Of a stretch of DNA of 64,000 bases, positions 11,761 to 24,600 are shown piece after piece; the first letter of the stretch is position 1; each line of letters begins with the position of its first letter. A model generated the notes under the pieces. That model was not told the origin of the DNA, searched no databases, and saw nothing but the letters and a program-made list of their open reading frames with translations. The translations under genes were made by a program, and so were the position numbers. Origin of the DNA: Ilex aquifolium (lineage: Eukaryota > Streptophyta > Magnoliopsida > Aquifoliales > Aquifoliaceae); contig OX637395.1 in the NCBI GenBank assembly GCA_951799425.1, positions 3,386,001 through 3,450,000 on the forward strand, written 5' to 3'.

Positions 11761-12129
11761 AAGTCAAAGAGAGAGGAAGGTGGCTAGCAGGCAAGGGGCA
11801 CTTGAAATGGTCGACACGCTATTTAATGGGAAGAAGAAAATATAGAGAGAGAAAGCTACATTTCTATGCGTTCATATGGAGAGAGAGAGAGGAGAGAGTC
11901 GGCTAAACGGACGACTAGGTTGAGAAAGCTCCCACCCACGATCCAATGAATCTCTCTTGAATAATTCAAGCAACTAGATCCAATATCACTTCTTGTTCAG
12001 CGACTTGGACTCCTTTTTTGTAACCCCCCAATTAACTTATCTTTCATAAATTCCCAAATTCTCATTCGACGCAAATATCAATCTCCCAACCCTAAGCTAG
12101 CTCAAGAGATAGAGGGCATTTTGTTATTC

Positions 12130-12445
12130 AATCATTGATCAAGAATATAGTTGATAGTCGAACGAGTTCAAGTCGAATCTAAAAAACTTATTTTCTTAAC
12201 CGAGTCTTAAAAATTATTCAAGTTTGACTTGTTTCTAAACGAGCTGAGCCTGAATTAGTCGAAAACGAGCCAAATCTGAACCAAGCCCGAGTATTTGCAT
12301 ATAAATGAATCAAGTTTGTCGAGTTCGAGTCAAATTTATCGGGCTCATTTTTCAAACGAACCCAAAAAAATGTTCAAATTTGACTTTTTTAAAAAATGAG
12401 CAGAATTCGAACCGAACTTGAGTAGCTTGATTTGATTAACAACTT
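12130..12445. repeat. hAT-like 'gagctcgag' repeat, degraded copy
   Basis: It shares 'aaacgagctgagcc', 'ttcaaatttgac' and 'gcccgagtatttgcatataaa' with 43367-43651, 47097-47415 and 62755-62955. The ends are weakly inverted and no TSD is clear. Confidence 0.55.
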
Positions 12446-15400
12446 TAATCAAGAGAGAGTAACCCTATAAAAAAAAACACACTCAAAGAGAGTATATTGT
12501 AAATTCAAAAATTATGGGGTCTGTTGTAATTTTTTGAAATATAAAGACTGTTACAGTACTTCATCCACTTGTATAATAAAGTTTGGTTATGGAGATCATT
12601 CTGTACAGTTTGAGGTTTTGGACAGTTGTCGTGTTGGATTTTGATTGGACTGTGACATTTCTTCTTGATATGGCCGTTGCTTTATACGGAATGATGATTT
12701 GTTCAAATTTGGAGGGTACAGCTGAACAATTTCAAACACATGGTGTTTCTCCTTACAAGTAGGCTTTGAACGTGCCACGCATTTGGCACATTTATACATA
12801 CTGATGCGTCTGTACATTAAACGGCATTGACCTGGTCTTGGGTTGTTAGAGGAAGACTAGAATACAAAATTTTATAATTCTTTTGAGGTTAAATTTTATT
12901 TTTTTGGGTCCTGCTATTTAATGTGTTTGCTTTGGTAGATATGATGACTGTTGTTGTCATTTCCCCTATTTAAAGGAATAAAATTTTGATTCGAATTTGA
13001 ATTTAATTAATTAGATATTAATTAATATTTTTTATTAATAATTTAAATTTAAATTTGATATCTTATGTTTCACAATAATGAAATTAAGTAATTATTTAAA
13101 AAAAATTAGTTAAAATTTATTTAATTAAGCTATTCGAATTGAACAAATTTTCGATTGTTAACATATTCGAATATGAACCACGAAAATAAAATTTATCGGA
13201 TATCGGATCAAACTTTTGAAGTTAGATACAAATAATTTAAAATTCGATCCAAACCCGATCTATTTACTGAGTTAGTTGTCATTGGCCTTTCTAGAGGAGG
13301 GGGTGGAGAGAGATGTGCATGTGCAAAACACGTGCATTATTAGATTTTAGAAATCTAGTGGCCCATTTCATTAAATTGGAAGTTTTAGAATAATTATAGA
13401 TGTCATGCATACCACATAAAGACGGGGTTAATAGCTTATATTTTGATTTGAATTCGATTAATAAAATATAAGTTGATGTTTTTTATGTGTGATTCTAATT
13501 CACGTGCGGTTAATATCAGATCAAAATATATATATGTTGAAATTGAGTAATTATTAAATAAATTTGATAACAATGTCAAATTTAACAAAAAATTCAATGT
13601 TAAAATTTATCAAATTTGATGAAAACTTCAATGTCGAAATTTCATCAGTGTAATTTGATAAAAACAAGCTAGATTGAGTTGTATTGATCCAATTGATTTT
13701 TCAAATAAATTTTTTATTGTTTCTAGTGGATATAAATAAAGACTATGAAAATAAATTATGTCAAACTGAGATCACACTAGGCCATGCAAAAGGGATTCAT
13801 TTCCCTTTGATTCACTAGTTCTTTTGGGTGAACTTGTTATGGAAAATATGGATATGATTATATTATATTAAACTGTATAAAGTTTAATTTATGCAATAAT
13901 TTAAATAAAATGTGTAGAAATCAAAATCAGTACACTCATAGGAATGCAAATTAGCACAAACAATAAATAAGAAATACCACAACTTCAATCCGAGTATTGT
14001 GAAACACAATTTCCTTAAGATAGATTTGTTCCCTCTCAGTTCTCAAGGTCAATGAGTAATTGTCTCCCAAGATAGATTGAAATTTACCTTCTTGAAGAAG
14101 CAGCATTTCAATTTTCAAGATTTTCGCGAACACAATTTGTATTTATACTTGAATCGAACCAAAATAATAGTGCAACAATATGCAGAGAGAGAAAAGAAAT
14201 TCTAAAACTGTAATTCATAATATGATGTATTGAAATGACAAATGAGCAGTCTATTTATAGACTTTTGGTGGTTGTTTAGATTGCCTGAAAAAGTATGGGT
14301 TGTCACTGTTTAGATTGAGGAGACAAACTTTTTAATCTGAACAGGCAAGAGGCACCTTCTAGAATGAACCCAGACCCCTTTTGGCGCGAAGTTCAAAGAA
14401 AATAACAGGAAGAAATTTAAAATCCGATTTGGATTTAAATTTCGGTTGGAATTTTAATTCTCGTTTGGATCTGATTGGTTTGACCCATGACCCGCACCGC
14501 ACCAAGGTAGTGTAGGCGCTCGTTCCACTTACAAAAGTGTAGTACTCTTTGGGGCCCAACCCATGAAGTCAACTATGAGTATATATTAACTCACCAAAGT
14601 ATTGGTATTCTTCCAATCTGAGACAAACCTTATTTTACTACATCAATCTTAGTTTATTTTATTACTTCAAATATGTGATTTTGAGATATAATTTTTCATT
14701 CAAATCTTAATGATTTTAGACAAATAAATATACCACGTTAATCTCTTCATAGAAGAGAACGCGTTTAACCTTAATCCCACTAATTTTGAAGTGTGGGTTC
14801 CATTTTTATTTAAGCCTCAAAATAGTCAAATAAATTTGTTTAAAACTATTTTTTTTTTCAACAAAACTTTCATCCTAGACTCAAAACTCGGACTTTAACT
14901 TAATTCTCACAATATATTTAGGCTCGATTCCAACCTTAACCTGAACCCCGACCAGGACCCAAATCAGTCTCAAATCGAAAGTCGGACCTTTGATTAAGAC
15001 AAGGACCTAAATTTTTGCTCAAATGCAGACATAACTCATGATCTCAGACTCAAAACTTAATCGCACCCGAGTTGAGGTGGAGGTGACAATGGAGGTAAAG
15101 ATGAGATAGTCGTTGTGGTGATTGTGGCTACGATTGGTATTAATTGACAAAGGTCCAGATATTAAAAAAATTCGTACAATCCGATTTGTACGTTCCGGTC
15201 AAGAACGAGCGTTAACAACAAGGATTAACAAATGTGGGGCCGTCTGATACAGATATTCCTAGAAAGACAGAACAGGTGGGCCCACCTGGGCCAGGCAACC
15301 AATCAACGACACGTCGTGTGCGCATCAGTTCAAAATGGGTGGAAACATATCTAGTTGACTTTAAAATTTGTGGACTTTTTTATTTATTTTTGGACAGTTC

Positions 15401-16230
15401 ATCTTACTTGTGATTAATCTTATGAAAGTGGAGTGAACGAGAGGCTGCGTGCGATTCCCTTTTTTTAATAATAGTTTTCTCTCTCCTTTATTTGATCTAA
15501 TAGTAATTCTCTCTCTTCTTCATCTATCTTCTTGATTCTGGCTTTTTTTCTCTTAAAAAAAGGTTTTGGTCTGGTTCTAGGTTGTCTGTACCTTATATTA
15601 TTAATATTCCGGGATTAGACAATATTATAAATTAGGTTTTAAATTACGTTTCCACGGTCTTAATGCTTTGAACATTTTTGCAGATAAAATCATTGTATGA
15701 TAAAATTCATGTCTTATGTGATGTGTTTTTAAAATTTAATAATCAGAATCGTCGAACTATTCTTTTTATACCATGAAGTGTCTTAAACTATGATTTTCTC
15801 GTCATTTGGTACACATTTTTTTGCATATCTTTTGGGCAGCGTAGATTTAGCCTCCTTTTGAAATTTGCAAGGATTAAAATATCGTTTCAAAAAAATCAAA
15901 ATATTTTCATTTTTAAGGACTTCGAAACAAATCAATGGTCGAATCACAATTTCAATAATTCGAGGTATTTTGATGTATTTCGGAATGTTTCAATATATTT
16001 CATCTTGTTTTCACTGATGTTTCTAAATGTTTCAAGATTTTCAAGATGTTTAAATATATTTAGACCAATTCTTTGAAGTGTCTGAAAAATAAAGTTCCAA
16101 ATTTTAATTTTTTTTTTTACATAATGTTTTTGAAACATTTTCGAAATATTTCTACTTTTTAAATGACTAAAACAATGTGACAAAATAATATTTTGATCCT
16201 TGAAAATAGGAAGGCCTTTACTTTTAGCCC

Positions 16231-16264
<34 letters not shown>

Positions 16265-17490
16265 CTCTCTCTTTGGCAATCATCCCAAAATTAAAAATGA
16301 AAGAAAATCATTGAAGTAATTCTAAGAAATTAACAATATTCGACAAAATCAAGTTCACATAATTAGATAGTTAGGAGAAAGGCTAAGGTAAACACTAAAC
16401 ATGTTGGTACCGTGCTTCTATTAATCTCAACCATCAATTTTAAATTAAATGATCTATAATTATTAATTATAAAATAAAAAAATCATACACATCATACATT
16501 TTTAATTAGTCAAAAAATAAAAGTATGATATTAAAAAAATGTTTTCCAATCACTATTCAATGACTAGTGTGGGCACATAATTCACCCTCAATTTTTTTTT
16601 ATCCTCAATATTACTTACATATATCTCAAAAATTTCTTAATGATTTTTAGTAATGCCCACTCTATTTGTATCAAATAGTACAATCCTACTTCAATTTTTG
16701 GACATGTTTTCGACACATTAGATAATTTTTTGGGCATATTTGAGCCCATTTTGTAAATTCAAAAAACAAATGAGATTATTTTGGTACCACATAAAAAATA
16801 ATGTCATTATAAAGTAATTTGGGTATATAGAGAGAAAGTCTTCATTGAATATCAATTTTCTAACTTCGTCCCCGTTATCAACAACGTAATGGGTATCCTA
16901 TGTCTAATAGTTTGTTTCTAGATTGCCGTTTTTTCCAACTTCCACAACGACCATGGGACCCTTGAAAAAACATTTCTTTGACTGTTTTAATCCAATAATT
17001 AAGTCGTTGCCACTTGTTTACGCTTGTCATCATTTTCTAACATTTGTACGGACTTCTTTGCAATTGGGTGACTCTTTATTGATAGTTGCATGGGTTTAAC
17101 AACCCTCCACAAGAATATATAATACTGCTGGTAGACAAAAAGAGTAGTTGAGTTCTGTTTAGTATAGATGACTTGACTTTGATCAGATGAAGAAAAAAAA
17201 TTATTCGAGGTATGCGTAAACTGACCTGAATATTCTGAACTGTTCAACAAAAAAAAATTAGAGAAGTGCCCTCATTTGCACGGTGGTTTGGAATACTTCC
17301 TCGAAGTCACATATATACTATTCTTTACTCCACTTTTCTGATGAATTACAATGTTCCAGATGCATTTGACTTGTATACATAATACATCATTTCTAGTCTT
17401 CTTCTCGGTTTTTTTTTTCAAATGATGGAAAATTAGTAGCCCAACCATGCGTCTTTTGAGAATCATAATTGACGATACCAAAAATTAATT
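12446..17490. other. Intergenic DNA, no gene supported
   Basis: AT-rich and without homologous-looking frames. A more GC-rich patch at 15230-15350 contains a G-box or ABRE-like palindromic block (GACACGTCGTGT) and is followed by pyrimidine-rich leader-like DNA to about 15545, but no coding exon follows. The frames at 15858-17481 are low complexity. Confidence 0.5.
16228..16272. repeat. C20 homopolymer with (CA)n and (CT)n
   Basis: Twenty consecutive C (16228-16247) run into CA and then CT dinucleotide repeats. The glycine-rich frame over it is an artefact. Confidence 0.9.
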
Positions 17491-17499
17491 AAGGATAAA

Positions 17500-18075
17500 C
17501 TCGGACTCCCCACTTCGGACCCTGCAACTCATGATCACTAGTTCGAGATGCGTATATTGAGAATTTTCAGTAACTAGACCCTCGTGCACGCGATGACAAC
17601 GATAATTGACACCCTCCAGAAGGTCACGTCATGCCTAAGAAATATAACCAGTAACGACTAAATATTCTGGCACATGGGTCGCAACCGTTTCAAAGGGAAT
17701 CACGTTGATTACGCTATGATAGCATCGGTTGTGGAAGGATCGTAGAGATCACGCCAGATAATCACGCAAGACAACTGTATACTATAAATAGAGATCAAGT
17801 CCCTCGAATTTTAATGGAACAATCGTTTGTATATCTACTGTGTGTAATTCCTTTCCCTCAATTAATAGACAACTCTTCACGAGCAAGAAACTCCATTAGA
17901 GTGAACTTGTCAAACTTCCGAACTGTTGAATCACTATAAACTTACTGTTCGTTCTTCTGTTTGATTGAATCCATAACTTGAACTCCCAAGAGCTTAGAAA
18001 CTCTGACTAGACACTCCAGTGATCCCCAAACAGCTCGCCTGTACTCAACTGTGCTAAACACACCATCAATAATAT
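17500..18075. mobile_element. Probable LTR fragment or solo LTR
   Basis: The stretch is distinctly less AT-rich than its flanks. It has a TATA-like 'ctataaatagag' (about 17782), then 'tttccctcaattaatag' and a non-coding tail ('ctctgactagacactccagt'), which is the U3-R-U5 style of plant retrotransposon LTRs. No internal gag-pol domain and no second LTR are visible. Boundaries are approximate. Confidence 0.4.
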
Positions 18076-19394
18076 TTATGTAAATTTGACATGCGTGTAA
18101 TCACTCACAATAATATGCATGCAGGTAGATTAGTCGAAACGTTTATTGGGAGACTAATTTGGGACCTTGAGGTATTAGTTACTATAAATCTGTAATCCTA
18201 TTATTCAAATTGTTTTGACGGGTTTTTTTTTTTTTTTTTATTTCATTTTTAACTTACTTCAAGATGATATACATACGACTAACATCATTGTTCGATTTTT
18301 TGTATTGGAGAGTGTATTACACAAGAGTTATTATTATTATATATATATATTAGTAATAATAATTCTAATGTCTGAATACACTTTGCAATACAAAAAAAAC
18401 GAACATTAATCAAGAAATATTTATATGTTAAATATCAATTTATTTTTTTTAAATTGAAATTTAAAATTAAAATAAATAGAGAGAAAATAAGAAAGAAAGA
18501 GAGAGAGAAGAGAGATGTAGGTGTTGATTAGTAGCGTTGTTTGGCATTGAAAAGTGTGTTGATTGAGTTATTTAATGTTAGGGACTGTGTAGAGAAGACG
18601 ATATTTTTTTAGCATAAAAAAAATTAAGTTAAATTTTATACCATTGAATCAAAATAAATAAAAATTAAATCAATTTTAACCGAATTTAATTTCATATATA
18701 TATGGCCTTGGTTTTCTCATTAGGGTTCCTTAGGTAGACCAAGTCAGACTTTACATCTGTGTTTCATCATTATCTAGAAGATGCTGCCTATATTAAATAA
18801 GTGCTTGACATTTCTATCTTCTTTTCTTACTTTTTTTTTTTTTCTGTAATTCAAAATTCATGGAATTGTGTACACAAATTCAACATTAAATACAAACTTT
18901 TATGTCAAACTTTCCAACTATGTAAAAGCACTTAAACACCCCTATAACTCACGAAGGCCCGTTTAGGTCCGTCACGTTCGTGAGATGGAGCCTCACCTAG
19001 GGGTGGCCCAACCCAAAAAATTTATCACCGAACCAGCCCATACACAACCTTACCCAAACCACACACTGTCTAACTAACAATAAAAGAACTGGTATAATTC
19101 TTTCACCACCACTGAATGTACAGTGAAATCCCGCATTAGTTAAAGTCTCACTTTCAATTCAATTGTTTTTATGGAATTTTTCGATGTAGCGAAGGAAGTG
19201 CCTTTTTTGAAACCTAAACGAAGTCAACGAGCTTTCGCCTTAGCGTGAGCTAGTAAAGAAAAATGGAACTCACTTTATTATACTTTGGAAAGTCTACTTC
19301 TGTCCGAACTAGCAGAAGTAAAGGTCCGCTCTTTAATTTGCTCCAATTTACGCCAATTAGTTCACTTGGGGGACTAACTTGCACTTTATACATA
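18076..19394. other. Intergenic DNA, no gene seen
   Basis: AT-rich with T and (TA)n runs (18222-18240, 18337-18350) and purine tracts (18478-18515). 18930-19390 is degraded repeat-like sequence leading into the SINE. Confidence 0.5.
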
Positions 19395-19556
19395 ACTCGA
19401 CAATAATGCACGGGACTTTTGTCATTGCGGGATTTGGAGAAGGTTAGATGCACGCATTTTTATCCCTACAAGTAGAGAAACTGTTTCTGCGATTCAAACC
19501 CGTGACTTTCAGATCACAATAGAACAAACTTACCGCTATATTAAAGCCCGACCTCA
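19395..19556 (-). mobile_element. Au-like tRNA-derived SINE, diverged
   Basis: On the minus strand 'gtgatctgaaagtcacgg' followed by 'gtttgaatcgcagaaacag' and 'gtagggataaaaatgcgtg' follows the layout of plant Au SINEs: box B region, 'gaaacag', then 'gcagggtaaggctgcgt'. It is diverged and neither end nor TSD is certain. Confidence 0.5.
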
Positions 19557-20139
19557 CGACAATGATTTATCAAATCAATAATTAGTTAGTTACAAGTAAT
19601 ATTACTCGCCTAATCATTGTTTGGGCTAGAACTGAGCCTATGTCTACCCAACCCAAACGACCTAGACCCAAAACTATGTCTAGGGTTAATTTCAAGGGTT
19701 TTTTAGGCGTGGGTACAATTTTTTAGACTTATTTAGGCAAAAGTGTATGGATAAGTTGTTTATTCCATTAAGTACAATTTTTATAAAACTTTTTATGTTT
19801 AGGTACAAAATTCAAATGAATTAAAATCCTTTTTACCTAAACATTCTTCCTTAATTTATGCAGCTATCATTGACAGTTATTTTAGGAAATGAATATGTAA
19901 AGATTACATATTTGTTATCTTTTAATTTTTGAATTTTGAATGAGCAGTTATGTGGGAGATTTTAGGTAGCCATTGACAGATATTTTAGGAAACAAATATG
20001 TAAAGATTACATATTTTTTATCTTTAATTTTTTGAATTTTGAATGAGCAGTTTTGTGGGATATATTCAGTAAATATTTTGTTAGATATTATGTATTGTTT
20101 GTTGTTGGGATGTAGAGAAAAAAAAACTTCTTTGTTTTT

Positions 20140-20450
20140 TTTTAATGAGTGTAACTGTTTTTTAATGGGTGTAACTATTTTTTAATAGGAGTAACTATTT
20201 TTTTAATAGGTATAACTGTTTTTTAATGGGTGTAACTATTTTTTTAATAGGTGTTACTGGTTTTTAATGAGTGTAACTATTGTTTTTTTAATAGGTGTAA
20301 CTGTTTTTTAATGTATGTAACTATTTTTATAATTGGTGTAACTGTTTTTTAATGTATGTAACTATTTTTATAATGACCGTAACTGTTTTTTAATGGGTGT
20401 AACTATTTTTTTAATGGGTGTAACTGGTTTTTAATGGGTGTAACTATTTT
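20140..20450. repeat. Tandem array of about 20-26 bp units, TTTTTAATGGGTGTAACT
   Basis: About a dozen imperfect copies of 'ttttttaatgggtgtaacta' lie inside the Pack-MULE, directly before the captured gene fragment. 'gtaactgttt' words also occur in the relatives at 54-57 kb, so the array probably derives from the element's own subterminal DNA. Confidence 0.8.
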
Positions 20451-20545
20451 TCCGGTGAAGAAGTTGTCGGAGACGATACAAAATTACTTGATCGTAGACA
20501 GAGAGATTTGCAATCGTATCCACCGTCCGTTGGATTCTCAATTCG

Positions 20546-21009
20546 ATGAATGAGAAAATCGCCGACGACACGAACAGCCGCCAAGGCGCAGACCAAAACA
20601 ACGATCGAACTGTCCAATCTGATTCTTGTTCTTCTTCCAAGTCAAGTCCAACACAACCACAACCAGAATATTTGGTCACAGAAGATGAAGAGTTAAAGTG
20701 ACTACTAATGCCCAATGTCCATGACCTTCCTCTCACTCCACCTTCTGCTATTGAATCCAACTTCGTCACCTACTTCGCTCCTGGTAAAAAACCCGTATTA
20801 CTCTGCTTTGCTGATCACAAAATATTGGACAAACATTCTAAAAACTCACTCTTTTGAGTTGGGTCTCATTTTGATTTTCTCTAATTTTCTCAGATTTTAT
20901 GAAACCTGGACACGATCAGTATGTTCATCGGCACCCCAATGGGTATGATTGTGTTTCTCACAGGTCTGGCATTCCAATGAAACCCTCTGGCGAAGAAGAT
21001 GGAAGTTGA
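20546..21009 (+). pseudogene. Captured 5' gene fragment (possibly Abitram/Simiate-like), with stop
   Basis: From ATG 20546 the frame reads MNEKIADDTNSRQGADQNND..., then EYLVTEDEELK, an in-frame TGA at 20699-20701, then LLMPNVHDLPLTPPSAIESN and FVTYFAP. A GT donor at 20784 and AG acceptor ending 20893 join in phase 1 to DFMKPGHDQYVHRHPNG, which runs to a stop at 21009. The retained intron implies capture from genomic DNA rather than mRNA. GC content and codon use are gene-like, unlike the flanks. The words 'KPGHDQYV.RH.NG' recall the plant Abitram (FAM206/Simiate) N-terminus from memory; this is unverified. Downstream exons are absent and the last residues before the stop do not look like that family. 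Confidence 0.55.
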
Positions 21010-21209
21010 TAATTAAAACTCCTATTTTCCCTCCCATTACATGATTTTAGCCAAAAAAAACGGATGGAATTCCATCGGTTTCCATAGTTTAACTGTTACC
21101 GATGGCAATAGCGGTATTTTTTAAAAAAATGCACTTCTACCCAAATAAGTTTTTGTTTTGTACTTTTACCTAAATAAGTCTAAAAAATTGTACCAACTTC
21201 TAAATTCCC

Positions 21210-21625
21210 TTAATTTCAACAGACCTATTCCTTCAGACCTATTCCTTCGACCCAAGTACTGTTTCTCTAAGGTGCCCATCTCTCTCCTCCCTACTCCTTC
21301 CATGGAAGGCCCATCTTCAATCTACCATGGTTTAATATGCAAGTTTGTGTTCAATTCGGTGGAGTGTTCAGTGATGGGAAAAGAAATTGTTTGAATCAGA
21401 TTCAGACCAGTGATTAAGAATCGTAGCAAGTGCGATCCAGTGCGAGTATTTCCAACCGTAATAACAGAGATAACTACTCTCAGATCATAGCGAACGGAGA
21501 CGAGCATTGCTGATCGGAAAAACAAGACGAACTTAGGAGAAGAAGGAGGAGGGGCAACTGAAAAAAGAGTCGGGGTCAATCAGATCTGGGATGGCGGGGA
21601 TTGGGAATTCGGGTGATGGTATGGT
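21210..21625 (+). promoter_or_regulatory. GOS12 promoter and 5'UTR region
   Basis: Roughly 415 bp lie between the Pack-MULE and the GOS12 ATG. GC content rises from about 21420. Several ATGs precede the chosen start (21590, 21616, 21621), so leaky scanning or a transcript start close to 21600 is needed. No convincing TATA box was seen. Confidence 0.4.
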
Positions 21626-24600
21626 ATGGTGATGGATCTGAATATGGAGGTGTTGCAGGAATCGGGTTGGGAGGAATTGAGGAAAGAGGCTCGCAAGGTC
21701 GAAGGCGATCTCGACGTCAAGCTCTCTTCCTATGCCAAGCTCGGCACTAGGTTCACCCAAGGTGGTTTGGTTCTCACTCAGTCTGTGTGTGTGTTTAATC
21801 ACTTGATCTTGGTATTAATCAAAATTACTGATCTTATTGTTGAATTTGCCATTGCTTTATGACTTGTGATTATCAGGATTTGAGCTATAGCTAATGAATT
21901 GAGGATCCATTTTGTTTTTTGCTTTCATTAATCAAAATCAGCTATATAATGGGTCCCTGCTAATTGAGATTGTAAGTTAGTAGAGTTTTGTTGAAGAAAG
22001 CTGTAGGCAGACCCTGTATAATGAATTGAAGATCAATCAAAGCGAACCCATAACTTTCGCACTTGCACAGGACATTATGGTTATATGAAGAATTGAAATT
22101 CAAGACGAACATTGTGAATGTTGGAAAATCAGAGTAGGGTGTTATTTAAACTGGGATTTACAGGAGCATTAAAAAGATTTTAGGCTAATGGTTTCAAGCT
22201 TTTGATAGTCCACATTCCACTCGGTGAAAATCCACCTTCTCCATTCAATCAGGAAATCAAAATTGCAAAGAAGCACACATTTCTAAAATTGGAAAAAACT
22301 TGTAAAATGGTACCAAGTGCTTGGTTAGAGAAGATGGACTATAGCCAAAATTTTGAGCTTTTAATCCAGTCTAATGAATGAAAGGAAAATATGAAAAGAG
22401 AGAAGAGAGAAGAGAAAAAAGAAACATGGAAACACAGTCTCCAGACAAGAGATTAGAGTTGTTATTAATGTTTATATTCACTAATTCCAAAGGAGATTAT
22501 TGCAAACCCTTCCAAAGGCATTAACCTCAAATTAACAGGTAACATTAAAAACTAGCCCGCAAATCAAGTCAATGTCAACTTCTAATTAGAACCTAACACA
22601 CACAAGCCTAAAATGACAAAAGCAACTAAACTCTTTCACCACTATAATTGTGTGAACAATAACTTGATACGTGATATAAATAATTTTATTTTTCTGATAG
22701 AATATTATTAGTTAAGAAGAGAAAATAGTATATGAGAGGACAAGGAGTCCTCAAACAAATAGATCAACAAAAAAAAGAAGAAACCTAAATAAGATCAAAA
22801 ACTTAAAACAATAAAAAGATGAAAAAATGACATAATACCGTATTGCTACCGTAATAAGCTGCCACAATAGTGTAATAGTACTTGATGCAGTAACACGACA
22901 CAGTATTGCTACCATAACTTGAATATATTTCCTTGTCAATACAAAAGGGAAAACAATTTAATGCATGACTATTGTTATGACAATAAATAACCTGACTCTA
23001 CCGCAAAATTTCTTTTTCACATCAAAACAGCTCCGTTCTATTCTCCTAGGTGCTTTACAGAAAAGACTACTTTCTGGTGTTTTACTTTAAACTACATTTA
23101 TGCAGTTAATGATGTCTCTAAACCCTCATTCCCTTCTTTGTTGCTTCAATTCACAACCATTATCAATTTTTAATGCACTGGACCAGCACCCCAATCCTTC
23201 CTCAACCTGCTGGAGTGTTGAAACATCCTGCACAACTTGCACATACGACATGCCAAACTCTGTGCTCTCAACCATTTGCACTAAAGCTCGAGTCTTGACT
23301 ACAGTGCACTGTAGGCATTTTTATATTTCATTCATGTTTTAACTTTTGTCCCCCATGCAGGCATGGATATCCAGTGTTTTATAGGCTGCAACAGTAACAT
23401 TTTGTAAATGTGCCACACCTCCACCAACTCTACTTCCCAAGAAAAAAGGAAGGAATACAAAAGAAAAAGAAACACATGATTGAACAGCAAAGACGATTAG
23501 ATTCATCCTTTGATAGTTAATTTGTGGTCTATGCTTTTTAGATACTGCTGAGCTATTACAACCACAGTAATCAGTTAGTAAACAAATGTTGCAAGTTATT
23601 GGTCATAATTGTTGTTTCACTGTTCCCATGTTGAGTAATTTGGCTTTGGGTGAATACTTTCTGATAATTAAATGGCTGGGTTCAGGTTATGTGGATACTA
23701 GTTCGCCAACTGTGGCATCCAGTAGGTCATGGAAGTCTATGGAAATGGAGATTCAATCATTGCTTGAGAAGCTACTAGACATAAATGATGCCATGAGTCG
23801 ATGTGCTGCATCTGCTGCACCTACCACTTCAGTTACTCAAAAGCTGGCAAGGCATAGAGACATACTTCATGAGTTTACCCAGGTTTTTTCCCTTTTATGT
23901 TTTTTTTTTTATTTCGCTTGTAAAACACTACTCAATATTCACTCAGTTCACGTTGCCTCCCCTCGTCCACGCCCCCGCAACATTTGACCCTCCTAATAAG
24001 GGAGTAGGAAATGAAGAAAAAGGATATTCACAGATCCATGATTTCTTTTCTTCTATAATTTATACACTGAATTAATATAAATCACATAACGGTGCACACT
24101 TAGATCAAACAGCTTAGCTGTTTACTAAAATTATTCCTTTCCAATTTCCTTTTTCTTGAGCAGTTTAGAGCTGTACAGAGTTTCCAACCATTTGTTAGAA
24201 CTTGTCATGTTTTCTGAACATACATTGCTTACTAGATTTTTCAGAATAGGGGAGTAAAGTAGTGTTTAGAGCCACTTGTTTCAGTGAAAGTCTATCTCAG
24301 GGATAGAATTTGCAGGATGAACCTTCAAGGAACACTTGATGTTTAGTGAGCGGACATTTAATAGTACTTTGAATCAAAAAGTGCATCTCTCTCTCTCTCT
24401 CTCTTTCTACTAATCTTATGCAGTCATCCAGTCATATACTCTGTATTACCACAGTGGGTGACTTGTTCTAGTTCTTTCAACATTGGGATTGATTGGTATG
24501 ACACGAAGGGCATGATTTCTAGGATTCCCACTGTGCTTGTAGGTTCTGTGCATCATCTTTTTTGAGCTAACCTGATTCATTCCTCCAGGAATTTAGACGA

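Larger units (their letters stand above)
19696..21209 (+). mobile_element. Pack-MULE carrying a host-gene fragment
   Basis: The ends start GGG in both orientations. Subterminal inverted repeats match almost perfectly over 32 bp: 'gtacaattttttagactt' then 'atttaggcaaaag' (about 19711-19742), against the complement of 'cttttacctaaataag' then 'tctaaaaaattgtac' (about 21163-21194). A perfect 10-bp TSD TTAATTTCAA lies at 19686-19695 and 21210-21219, in the MULE range. Inside are a 103-bp-period duplication (about 19861-20055), a short tandem array (20140-20450), a captured gene fragment (20546-21009) and a family-typical right subterminal block ('aaaaaaatgcacttctacc'). No transposase is present. 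Confidence 0.85.

Noticed and set aside
15944..16279. 111-aa frame with a Gly/Val/Cys-rich start
   Set aside because: Its start is the translation of the C20/CA/CT tract. The rest is AT-rich repeat.
20431..20769. 112-aa minus-strand frame over the captured fragment
   Set aside because: It is antisense to a plus-strand coding sequence with a phase-consistent intron, so it is a shadow.
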